From the NCBI GenBank assembly GCA_949316235.1, contig OX438755.1, positions 21,909,151 through 21,973,150 of the forward strand: a stretch of DNA of 64,000 bases. Direction: 5' to 3'. The stretch is from Oegoconia quadripuncta. Its lineage: Eukaryota > Arthropoda > Insecta > Lepidoptera > Autostichidae. This document shows positions 33,996 through 44,500 of this stretch, one piece after another. The first letter of the stretch is position 1, and each line of letters opens with the position of its first letter. Under the pieces are notes generated by a model. That model was not told where the DNA came from. It made no database searches and saw only the letters and a list, made by a program, of their open reading frames with translations. Made by a program: the position numbers and the translations under genes.

Positions 33996-34734
33996 ATTTG
34001 CATAAAAAAAGGATTGTATCAAAATCCAATGGGGATCATTTTGAACAAGCTTGAAATTTTTAAATGCTAATATGTTTTTTTTGTAAAATGACACATAAAA
34101 AAGATGATTTCTTTGTGGTGAGACTTATACTGTTATACGTCTCCTACGGGAGAACTGGTTGGTCCTATTGTACTGGCGATCTGAGTTGGAGAAGACTACT
34201 GTGGATCGAATATACAAATATCTGTAAATTGAACATTTAGAAAGTAGACTAAAATATCATCTAGCCAAATGAACTAATCGTAATTTAACAGCTCAATATC
34301 TTGGAAGCAGCTGAACCGATTTATCCGAAAATCGCCCTCCAGTTAAATGTAAAAGAAACTTACGACAACAACGGTGAAATCTCGACAAGGGGGGGCAAAG
34401 GTAATATACCTCTACATTGACAAAGCTTTGTGGCACCGTGCGCTCGGCGGTTATGCAAAGAGGGCGGCGCACCAACCTCGAGCGGTACAGCACCTCACAC
34501 ACTAGGACTACATTACATGTATTGGTGTATATCGGTTTGAACAGACAGAAGGCGAACTTACTTTGCTTACAGTGGATGTATGTGGAGCAACAAAAGCATC
34601 CATCAATAATGTGTCAGAGAACAATTTAAGTATTTAGAAACCAAAAGAGAGAGGACAGAAAAAGAAAGGAATGGCGGCTACTCCACCGACAAGGGCGTAG
34701 CTCTTAAATTAGAAGAAGAATAAGAAACCAATAA
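33996..34734. other. Non-coding with a short RTE-like piece
   Basis: Near 34,645-34,720 the text 'ctactccaccgacaagggcg' and 'tagctcttaaatta' matches the end of the RTE-like stub at 2,566-2,727. The rest has no feature I can support. Confidence 0.4.
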
Positions 34735-34935
34735 CCCAACGACATTATTTTGTATTTTGCGGGCGCCATGTTGAATTTTTTACCGTAAAATGTATCCTAT
34801 GACACTCTAGGGAGCAACACGAATCGAACGACGCATTGCACTTCAAAATCGCTCGAACTGTTTAGGCTACAGGAGGTAATATGGATATCTACACATATAC
34901 ATACACTCGAAAAACATAACCCTCTTTTTTGAGAC
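34735..34935. repeat. Dispersed repeat family F
   Basis: Second copy of the 20,262-20,458 family. It includes 'cgggcgccatgttg', 'cctatgacactc', 'ctacaggaggtaatatgg' and 'cgaaaaacataac'. Class unknown. Confidence 0.55.
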
Positions 34936-34962
34936 TGTCGGTTAAACCGACGGACCGACCGA

Positions 34963-35165
34963 TTGATGTAATAGTGACCCTGTCAGCGAAACCAACGGTT
35001 GCGGTTGGTCAAATTCCGCGAGGGGCAAATGTTTGTGTGATGAATGTGATGAATACTTATTCCCGAGTCATGGATGTTTATATAAATATTTATGTATGTT
35101 TATCCGTTATCTTGTATCCATAGTACAAGCTTTGATTAGTAGATCTAAGTGTCCGAATTACTTAT
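34963..35165 (+). repeat. SINE-B with decayed head
   Basis: Contains 'gtgaccctgtcagcgaaacc', a mutated box B region ('ggtcaaattccgcgag') and the body to 'agtgtccgaatta'. Several small indels show it is old. Confidence 0.75.
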
Positions 35166-35540
35166 TTATATTATTACTACACATACCACTGCAACGAGAA
35201 GCACCAACTCTAATCTAATAGATTGAAAATGTATAAAGCCCCGGAAATACTGAAGTATATTATCCAGAAAACATTACCCTCCTTCTTTGGGCAGTCGGGT
35301 AATAAGAAAGCCGACTTTTTCCATTCCAGGCTCAGGCAATCTACTTTTCAAATTTCCATGAAAAAACTGCTAAATAAAATGGCTTCCTTTAAATTTAATT
35401 TCTTCAGCAGTTAAAATACTTCTTGTCCGTTCTCGTATACAACTGGACATAATTTGGCTAATGGAGTGTTTTCAATAGTTTTGTAGTAAGTACTAGATTT
35501 TACAATACAAAATGTTGTCTTGACCTTGTCTGCGAAAGTC
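35166..35540. other. Non-coding
   Basis: Around 35,265-35,315 the text 'acattaccctccttctttgg' resembles the end of repeat F. No exon. Confidence 0.35.
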
Positions 35541-35756
35541 TGTCTGTAGACACTCGTGAACGTTCAATTGACTTGTATCGGTTTCTATTTGAATCTAACG
35601 CGGCCGCACACCGCGCTTGGGGAAATGTTAGTTGTTATGCAATAGCAAGGTCAGGACATAATAAATAACACGAGTGCTCGTATTAAGGCGTTTCATATGA
35701 AGAATAGAAACTAATTGAAATCAAATGAATGTTCACGAGTGTCTACGGATACACAG
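35541..35756. mobile_element. MITE with long imperfect inverted ends
   Basis: The ends 35,541-35,590 and 35,704-35,756 form imperfect inverted repeats. The best part, 'tagacactcgtgaac', is perfect and both arms reach a 'tttctat' end. It is about 216 bp long with no coding capacity. Confidence 0.5.
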
Positions 35757-35952
35757 ATTTTTGATATGAAATAACGATGGTTGTAAATGAAAAAATGTTT
35801 CGAACAAGTCATCGAAATAGAGGCATGCACCGAGGGGTCATCCAACTTCTTTGCAGCATCTGCTAACCTGGTACTTTGTTTATCCCGATAAAGTGAGTAG
35901 TTCCCGCGGGATAAACAAATAAAATCTTTCCGCGAAAGTGCAACGACGGTAC

Positions 35953-36172
35953 AAATTAGTGTCCGGCTGGCTAGCTACCACCATCTTATCTAAATCAGCC
36001 GCCAAGCAGCAATGTTAATAGCATTGTTGTGTTCCGTTTGTCAGAGATAAGATAGCCAGTCCCCCAAATGTGTTGGAGTTTCCGGGTCAGTACGCTTCCA
36101 CCTTCCACCTCATCTTCACTTAACATCAGGTGTGATTGAGGTCAAATACGAAACCGTCGTGCATAAAAAAAA
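35953..36172 (+). repeat. SINE-A, 5'-truncated
   Basis: Starts near 'gtccggctggctagctacca' and includes body, LINE-like segment and A tail. It sits just upstream of a decayed SINE-A copy. Confidence 0.82.
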
Positions 36173-36192
36173 TATAACGAAAAGTGCAGTCA

Positions 36193-36528
36193 ACCGCCTC
36201 CGTGGCTGAGTGTAAACAACCTAGGGGCTACAAAAGGGAAGTCGCGGGTTCCATTCCCAGCACAAAATGTACATTCAACGTACATTCTCTATAAGGTAGA
36301 TATGATAAGATTATCTAAGTCCGCCGTCCAACAGCAAAATTGTAAAAAATGAAGATAGAAAATTTTATCATGAAACATGATAAATGAAACATCATGTTCA
36401 TCATCATGTTGCCAGTTCCCGAAATAGTTTGGAGGTTCCGGGTGAGCACACTTCCACCTTCCTCATTTCATTTACCATCAGAGGTGATTGAGATGAAGCA
36501 CCAACATGTGGTGCATAAAAAATTAAAA
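36193..36528 (+). repeat. SINE-A, decayed
   Basis: The head reads 'accgcctccgtggctgagtg' and box B 'cgggttccattcccagca'. The body has diverged strongly and contains a short local duplication around 'gaaacatgataaatgaaaca'. The 3' segment is still recognisable at 36,425-36,525. Confidence 0.7.
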
Positions 36529-37475
36529 GTACTGCAGATGATGCAGTGAGCATTAAGATCATTGTTAAAAATATTGTCTGGAAAAATTCAAAACCCCGCG
36601 TTTATCCGGAACGTCGTGAAAGCACCGAGTTTAAATGAACTGCAGACAACAGAGTATTATGAAATATCCATCTGACAGAGTTGACATCTTGGAATTGTAA
36701 GCGAACAAAACACGTACAAAATAGAAAAACTTAGCACTGACGGTACACGCTGGTGAGATCTGTGCCTTTGTTGTGACGACCTTCCTGCTCACAAATAAAA
36801 TGTAAAAGAATTTGAATTCAGAGCCTTTGTGAGAGGACATTTAACTGCTGCGAGAGAGCCTTTGAAGTACTTTGAGCTGCTACTGTGAAATGAGGCTTCC
36901 GGCTTGTTTGCGGAAAAAGAAGTCAAAAATGCCGGTACATCAACAGGTACTATTTCAGTGTTTAGTTGTATATGGTATGGTTCAACGAAGGAAAATAGGT
37001 ACCTATACATAAATCATGATAGTATTGATTGACGGGCAATCAGAATCATAATATGCTCTATGATACGTAGCGGGTGTGGGCAGTCATATGTATACAAGGC
37101 AGGAGAGACAGTGTGTCTACTCGTACATGATACGAATTGAAGGACTACTATAAAGAAAAAATGATCAATGGGTACTTACAAGAATAAATGAACCAATGGA
37201 TTATTCAGGGAACCTTAAACGATTTTTGTTCCAGCCTTTGTTAAGGTTCAATCTAATTTTATATTCTAGTATTTTTGATCGACAAAGGTAAAACATTTCT
37301 TTTTTCAAATATAAATAAATTTGAAATCGTCCTTTTAAAGCCATTAATTTGAATAACATACATAAATGCCACGACCTTTATCCCAAATGGGATAGTCAGA
37401 GACATCCCAATCGTTAATACCAATTACATCGCCTCAATTACTTGATGTCCACAAAAGATGTATCAGTCCGTAAAC
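36529..37475. other. Non-coding with a repeat C fragment
   Basis: A short piece of dispersed repeat C lies near 37,372-37,410 ('cacgacctttatcccaaatg'). Two minus-strand frames at 36,631-37,010 have unremarkable translations, and I do not support them as genes. Confidence 0.35.
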
Positions 37476-37762
37476 ATCCCACTGCAGGGATATAGGCCTT
37501 CCCTCGTATAATGAGCTAGTATGAGCCGTAGTCCACCACGCTGGCCCAATGAGGGTTGGGGACTTCACATGCCTTAGAATTTTTATTTCTCAGGGCATGC
37601 AGATTTCCTCACGATGTTTTCCTTCACCATTTAAGAGCAGTCGGATAAATGCACATAAGTAATTAAATTTAAAAGTCATCGGTACATGGCCTGCCTGGGA
37701 ATCGAACCCCGACCTCATAAATTGGGAGACCGCGTCTTAACCGCTGAGCCACCGACACTCCA
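37476..37762 (-). repeat. SINE-D, tRNA-derived
   Basis: On the minus strand the head reads 'gtcggtggctcagcggttaa' with box B 'ggttcgattcccaggc'. A body follows with 'gcatgccctgagaaataaaa' and a 3' end 'ccctgcagtgggatgtttac'. A plus-strand copy is at 62,458-62,774. The head is close to a functional tRNA sequence, but the following bases do not close an acceptor stem. Confidence 0.82.
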
Positions 37763-38284
37763 CTGAACAATAAATTGCCGTTGGTTTTTCTCTAAAATAA
37801 ATCCTCTCACATCCACAAATCTGTATGATTTCAACATATCAATGCTAGTATTTGTTCTTAGTGCTCCGCGTGTCTGTCCAGTCCTGTGGTCCAGTCCACA
37901 AGTCTAATCAACAGAAGTTATAATTGACCAGCAAAATTGTTTTCCTCTATTATGGAACTTTTGGCACCCGCGATATAGACCTAGCCTAGTGTGGATGTGA
38001 CGCCCAATGTGTAATTAAGAATAGCCCTTTTTGGTAAATAAACATCTCTTCTTAAGTTATAGCTAACACAGCTATACCTAGTACAGTCGGCAACACAATT
38101 AAGGTAGCAAATTTAACTTCGATGTTTTTGTTTGGAGTGTCTTGGTTGGATTTTGTTATATTTTCCTTTACATCTTGATCGGTGTATATCAATTTGTTAA
38201 ATAAATTTCAGTTAAACTTAAATAGCACACATAGATAAAGATCAGATTGTTAAATCAAATATATTAAAGAAATTACTAAACATA
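37763..38284. other. Non-coding
   Basis: No exon or repeat copy is recognised. The phrase 'gctaccttaattgtgttgcc' at the right of 38,790 mirrors 'ggcaacacaattaaggtagc' at 38,088, so 38,088-38,815 is flanked by short inverted sequences. Confidence 0.4.
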
Positions 38285-38745
38285 CATACATAACGTTTCG
38301 ACATCCCATCCCAAATGGGGTGGTCAGAGATATTCCAAACAATAGTGTTTGTGTTCCAAAAATGAAAAGTTTAATGATTTAAACAACATCCACGGTTCAC
38401 CTTATGAAATTTACAGAATTGCACACGCGACAGGGGGGGGGGGGGGCAAGGAAACGTGCAAAACTACAGATGTGTTTAGTCCCTTAGTCGCCTTTAACAA
38501 ATCCTACGGGAAGAGTTGGAGAAGGAAAGTTAGTTCTATTCCAATTTTTTTTTTTTAATTTTATTTGAGAGGGCGGCAAAGGAGCATGCGGGTCACCTGA
38601 TGGAAAGCAATCACCGCCGCCCATGGACACCTGCAACACCAAAAGGGTCACAGTTGCGTTGCCGGCCTTTGAGGAAGGTGTAGGCTCGTTTCTTGAAGGT
38701 TCCAATGTCGTACTCGTTCGGGAATAACGCTGCACGAAGTCCGTT
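38285..38745. repeat. Dispersed repeat C and inverted poly(A) element
   Basis: The left part carries both halves of repeat C ('ccaaatggggtggtcagaga', 'caccttatgaaatttacaga'), then a 14-G run at about 38,430. From 38,534 a T-run starts a minus-strand copy of the 'tttccatcaggtgacccgca' unit also seen at 11,917-12,029. Confidence 0.55.
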
Positions 38746-39971
38746 AATTTCCCTTTAGACTTTCTCCTACATATATTATAAATAAAGGCTTGCTACCTTA
38801 ATTGTGTTGCCGACTGTACATACGAGTAGATTAAACCTTTATAACTTGTTCGTAGACGGCTAAAAAGTGAACGTCGATAGGCTCTTCGGAACATCTTCAC
38901 TTCAGAGGCTAACGAGCGCTATTATACGAGAGACGGCTCAAGAATGACGTCACGGGGTCGAGATCAAACCAAGTAGCGAGAAGTCGCCACGTGAAGAAGA
39001 TCCCAAGTGCGATTAGTTGGTACCCCTAACACAGTGAGGGCAGCGCCGCGGAAAATCTATTTAAAGTTTAAAACTGTTCGATGCAGTCTCTTACCCGCAG
39101 AAAGCCTTGTTAGAAAGATAAGCTAAGTAGTTTCAAACATCTTTAAAAAGAATTGTAGCTTAAGTATCGCAATATTCAATTATGGAGATACATTTTGTAA
39201 GTAATTACAGTATCGTTGTGTTATTATTATGAATTCTGTTATTCTTCTCGCCATTATCGTGAGCGTTTAATGGCAACAATAACACTTTATGTACAGAAGG
39301 GCCGATAACAAAGAAGCGATGAATATTTACAACCTTAATCGCGCTATCAATTCTCCATCGTTGTTGTCTGTATTTGCCTGTTTGCTAAAAGAGTTCATCT
39401 ACTTATAATTTAAAAATAACAAATATGCTCACGAATCCAATATTTGGAGTTTGGTGGACAAACCCGTAATAGAGAAAAAGGAAAACGTAAACACAGAAAC
39501 GTCTCAAATGAACACACCGGTGGAGGAAAATTGGACAAAAGGATGATTTTGTTAGATTTCGTTGTTGGAAGTGAAACCAACGTAAAAGAAAAAAGTTTTA
39601 ATGAGAGATGCTGTTACAAAGAAATCCCTTTGTACGAGAGTAGAATAAATATATCTCCAAATATTCGCTGGGTAGTTAAGTTCTTATGTAAGTGTACTTA
39701 AGTGTTCTCAATAAAGAAAGATCGACTTTGTCTCAATACAAAATATCTTAAGTTGGTCAGATGAAATAAATAGGGAATGTTTGCGTACTGCGAAACAATA
39801 GAATCGGTTCCAGTATCGCAGAGGGGAGAATTACACGAACGTGTTCAAACATCAGCTTCCCATGAGAAAGTTTCACTTAACGTAGCGAGAAAATTCAGTC
39901 GAGAGCGGGTGTTCAGAGCCCCGAGTGAGCCTGAATAGTGAAACGGAATCTGTCCCATGTAGTGGGGCGGG
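38746..39971. other. Non-coding, 1.2 kb
   Basis: An 85-codon plus-strand frame at 39,444-39,701 has no recognisable motif and no splice or promoter context that I can support. Otherwise AT-rich. Confidence 0.35.
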
Positions 39972-40035
39972 TGGAGCGAAGTGGGGCGCTCCCGAGGCAC
40001 AGTGGGGCGCTCCCGAGGCACAGTGGGGCGCTCGG
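39972..40035. repeat. 21-bp GC-rich tandem repeat, three units
   Basis: Units of the form AGTGGGGCGCTCCCGAGGCAC, split here between 39,974 and 40,033. The third unit is incomplete. It lies about 80 bp from the larger 50-bp array. Confidence 0.8.
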
Positions 40036-40110
40036 AAACGTTTGCCGCAGGAAAACAGTATCGCGGTGAAAAGTATTCAACTGGGAGCTCTCTTTGTGAT
40101 CGCAACAGAA

Positions 40111-40510
40111 TGGGTACTTACTTATGCTCTCTGTGTGATTGTTATGTGTAGCACATATAATGGGTACTTACTTATGCTCTCTGTGTGATTGTTATGTGTA
40201 GCACATATAATGGGTACTTACTTATGCTCTCTGTGTGATTGTTATGTGTAGCACATATAATGGGTACTTACTTATGCTCTCTGTGTGATTGTTATGTGTA
40301 GCACATATAATGGGTACTTACTTATGCTCTCTGTGTGATTGTTATGTGTAGCACATATAATGGGTACTTACTTATGCTCTCTGTGTGATTGTTATGTGTA
40401 GCACATATAATGGGTACTTACTTATGCTCTCTGTGTGATTGTTATGTGTAGCACATATAATGGGTACTTACTTATGCTCTCTGTGTGATTGTTATGTGTA
40501 GCACATATAA
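40111..40510. repeat. 50-bp tandem repeat, eight perfect copies
   Basis: Eight head-to-tail copies, each starting TGGGTACTTACTTATGCTCT and ending GCACATATAA, with no differences that I can see. On the minus strand each unit contains GTAAGTA, a strong match to a 5' splice site. There is no coding signal. Confidence 0.97.
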
Positions 40511-41321
40511 TCCCGATTCTTTAAAGATTTCCTCAAGCATGATTTTTAAATCGCAACCTTCGTTTGGTTCTAGAGAACGTGTAGCAACGGGTCTTTAGCT
40601 TTGCATGTTTGACAGAACGAAGTAATTAGCGTTAGTAAATTGGAATTCCATTATTCTTCCATAGCTTTTCAAGTCTTTCCATAACTCACAGGTATATACA
40701 TTACAAACAAGGTCAAAGAACATCATAATTTGTAAAATCATTGATAGTCGATTTTAAAATGCGTGCCGTTGTGTTGGGGTGAGAAATAAAACAAATGGCA
40801 ACGTGGAATATATAGAAATATATTAGGTAATGATACAAACTAGAATAGAACTAAAGAAACCTCCCGCATTATATTATGTTTAAGTATACTTCGCCTTTCA
40901 TTGGAACGAATTTTGTAGCTATCGCTCGTAGTATATGTGTAACCTGGTCAGGGTGCGGCTGACTGACGCTGACGATGACACCAATAATCAGGCAGAATAT
41001 ACAGTTTAACAATGAAAAGGTAGAATCAGATTAAACTGGAACATACATAATTGTAGCACGTATACAACACGAGCAGAACGCGAGGGATGGCTGGGTTACA
41101 GCAGGAGCAGACGGGAGTCCTAGACTCCAAATAAACAAAACATTAAGATAATTGAACACACGATCAACACCTTCGAATCGGTTAACCAGGAAGTCCAGGC
41201 TCCGTCGGGGTTTGCTAAATACTGACCTCGGGAGGGTCAACGCGGAATCCCGCCACCCTCGGGACCTCAGCCGGTCGACAACACGACGCGTCCACGGGCT
41301 GGGGGCAGCTATCGATGCGCG
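40511..41321. other. 3' flank of the host gene
   Basis: AT-rich to mixed sequence downstream of the stop codon at 41,322. It should hold the gene's 3' UTR and polyadenylation site on the minus strand, but I found no unambiguous AATAAA signal in the first few hundred bases. Confidence 0.4.
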
Positions 41322-41595
41322 TCACATGTGGTGGAGCGTGAGTGCGGGCGTGGGGTCGGGCAGCAGGTGGGGCGGCAGGTCGAGTGGCAGCAGGCGCGAG
41401 TCGTCGGTGTGGTCGTGGTGCGCCAGGTGGCACTTGCGGTCCCGGCTCGGCTGCGCGCGCACCCGCACCGCGCGCCGGCACCACGCGCCCGCTCCCCCCT
41501 CCCCCCCGGCTCCCCCCGCCCCCCCGGCTCCCCCCGCCCCCCCGGCTCCCCCCGCACACACCAGCGCGCACCCCTCGGCCGGCGACATGCGCCAC
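41322..41595 (-). CDS. Host gene last exon
   Basis: Acceptor GTGTGCGCAG, then [13 protein letters not shown], a Gly-Gly-Ala tandem run of about 20 residues, [20 protein letters not shown] and a Leu/Pro/His-rich tail ending LTLHHM and TGA. The Gly-Ala run is encoded by an 18-bp-like GC-rich repeat. Open frames on the opposite strand here are shadows. Confidence 0.78.
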
Positions 41596-44500
41596 CTGCG
41601 CACACACACCCCGTCAGTACGGCGAGCACAACTTGACGCGACATAGAAGTTGTACGTCGCGACCCAGAAGCCGCATGACCTCATATGGATGACGTGTGAT
41701 CGAGTTGTGCTCCGAAAAGTGGCGAAATTTGAGGCACTAGAGAGTGGCGACCCTATATGTTTATCATGTCGGACGAATTGTGCTAGCCCCGCAGATGCGT
41801 GTACGTTCCAACGGGAGATGTAATATAATAGACTGTATTGAAGATCTCGACTTAAGTGTGCATGCTACACATTGCGTAGTGTCGAATTTGCGTATCAGCA
41901 GTTTCATTATACCATAACTACGATCAATATCTCTGCTATAAATTGAAGTAAATGGAGTACAGGGACAGAGAATCCATATACTCTCAGTCAGGTACCTGAT
42001 CTAAGCAGAGCCGTTTGTTGTGTCTTACAAAGTTCTCAAATTTTGAACACATTGAAGGTTCTGAAGGTTTCAGCGAACCGTTCAGAATCGTTTGACCGTC
42101 GTGTCCAGATCTGTAGGGTTTGTGAACTCGTTACTCGAGGTGAACGAGCAGGGAGACTCCGAATGTTCTATCAATCGATAAGGAAGTACTTAATATTATA
42201 TAACCACCACGGGCCTTATCTTCTTCACTTCGCCGAAAATACCCTTCACAAGTTTGACGTCTTCGATACAGTAAATTGAAAGTAACCCGGTCTGCTCCAA
42301 AGGATCGGTACGCCGATCCGCAAGACGAAGCGATATGCAAAGTCATACATCCAAAAAAAGAATAAGAGACAAGTTGGACATTCACGACCGTACCGCGTGA
42401 CCGTCCGTGTCGAGGTCATATTGACAGGAGAAACGTCTAAGGATGCACCTGGCCGTGTAGCGCACGTAGACGCGCTCGGCGCGGTGCGGCGCGAGGCGCA
42501 GGCGGCGCGGCTGCAGCGAGAACTCCTCCGCGCCCGCCCACTGCACGCTCAGCTCCAGCGTCTCCGTGCCTGGCACACACACACACACACACACACATGT
42601 AACGTTGCGTCTAGCGCCGTTACGCTTTTACCTTTTATTCTACATATTATTCACACACTTCTTCATCTTTATAATAAAAGTTGCGACGTCGACGTCGTTA
42701 AGACGATTTCTAATTAGAGTGGGGGAACCCGAATCGTCCTCTGTTTGACCGCGACCTTGTTACTACGGTCCTGAGTGAGCACTTGTCGGCGTCGACATCC
42801 AGGTCTGCACCTGGGAGACCTTCGGGGTAGATAAACCGCACATCCAGCCTAAACCTCGTCGTCGTCTACGAGAGGACTCGAGGGCTACGTCCACTGCAGC
42901 TCCAAGACCTTCAGACCAGTGACCGTACGGGAGATTTGCCGAGGGGTGCAGGGGAGTGAGCTGTTGGTACAATAAACCCACTATATCCACCCAATTGTGC
43001 TAACGCCCTAAGATAACACTTATCCGCCGCACCCTCACACCGCATCACCCATGTGGTTGTACCAGCGACCGCCTCACCTCGTAGAGAATGGATCGCTACC
43101 GTCCATGGGGCCTGTGATCTCCCAAATATATAGATTGCTGGAAGATACGCTGTCGCCCACGAATTTACGAGTGAGTGGCTCCAACGTCGGAAGTTTCTCG
43201 GGCTTAATTTACATTTTGTGCTAGGCGTCAGAATTCAATAAGAGAGTTGTAATCACCCTGTGAGTTTATTAACGAAAGTAAAAGAACTTAACCTATCATC
43301 ACAAATCCAGGGATTTAGGAATATGCGAGGGGGATTCTGCGAACCTTTAAATTTATAGTTTACAGTTGCCAGCGACGAGATAGAGATCATATTGTACTCT
43401 GTACGATTGGTGAAATGGAACACAATACATGTAATTTATTTTGTTTAGGATAACCGACAATCTTGTCCTATTCTAACCCGAGGTGGCATAAACTACAGAA
43501 ATTTGACAATAAAGAGCTGTAATGCTACATGCATACACATGTACAGCCTCAGAAAGGGAAGAAGGTCAATAAATACCTATTACAGCACAATTTTAAATGA
43601 ACATTTACAGAAAAATATATAATTTTTTTGCGGTGAAATACTCATGAGTTGGTGTGGGACCAGAAATACTTACTTAGACTTTTACATCTGTTAGTTCCAA
43701 ACAAGTTACATTAAACATCATGACTCTTTTAGTACTAACTTATATAAGTAAATAAACGCAAGGCTATATTTTATTTCATTACAGCATTTCTACTTGTGGT
43801 TGTAGATCTCCTGCCGTATTTATAATCCGCCAGTATGTATATGGAAGACGTTTACTCAGCATGAAGGTTTTATACGATATTTTTATACGCATTTAAAAGT
43901 TCAGTCCTTTGGAGCTCCGAACGTATCACAAATTGCTTTAGCGAGGCTTCAGACGAGCTTTAAACCGATGTTATTCAATCTTATCGGACTTTCTTACCGA
44001 GTGTCGGCTTGAAAGGCATGAGTTTGTAAAACAAATTTCATCTCATGCAGAGAAGATTAATCAAAAGCGGCTTTGGCTCGCAAAGAGGAAATTAATTTCG
44101 TATGCACCAAGAGAAAATTAACTCACGAGTAAACAGCCAAGTTAGCGTGAAATTACAAACTTGACATCAATCAAACTTAAACTCAAACACAAGCATTTAT
44201 TTCAAAGTGGGATACGATAGCTCTTATTAAATATCATTGGATCTCAGTGAAATCATCGATTTGGCAAACTTACGACTAACTTCAATTGCTACACAGTAAG
44301 TTCTATTTCATACTAATATCAATTTTTGCAAAAGAGTGTCAACCTAATAATAGGCAGGTGATATTTTTACGACCATTGAGGAAATGTTTTTGTATGGTCA
44401 CTGCAATCATGAGTGCAGCGTGGGAATACTCGCGACTAGGAGGAGTAAAACCATTCCAAATGTTCAGCCATTGATGGATTGTGCGCTAACTAGGCGTACT

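Noticed and set aside
39444..39701. 85-codon plus-strand frame as a small gene
   Set aside because: No recognisable motif, neighbouring exon or transcription signal; length is within chance for AT-rich DNA.
41152..41692. Several 100-160 codon frames on the plus strand
   Set aside because: GC-rich shadows of the host gene's last exon; only the minus-strand frame joins in phase to the previous exon.
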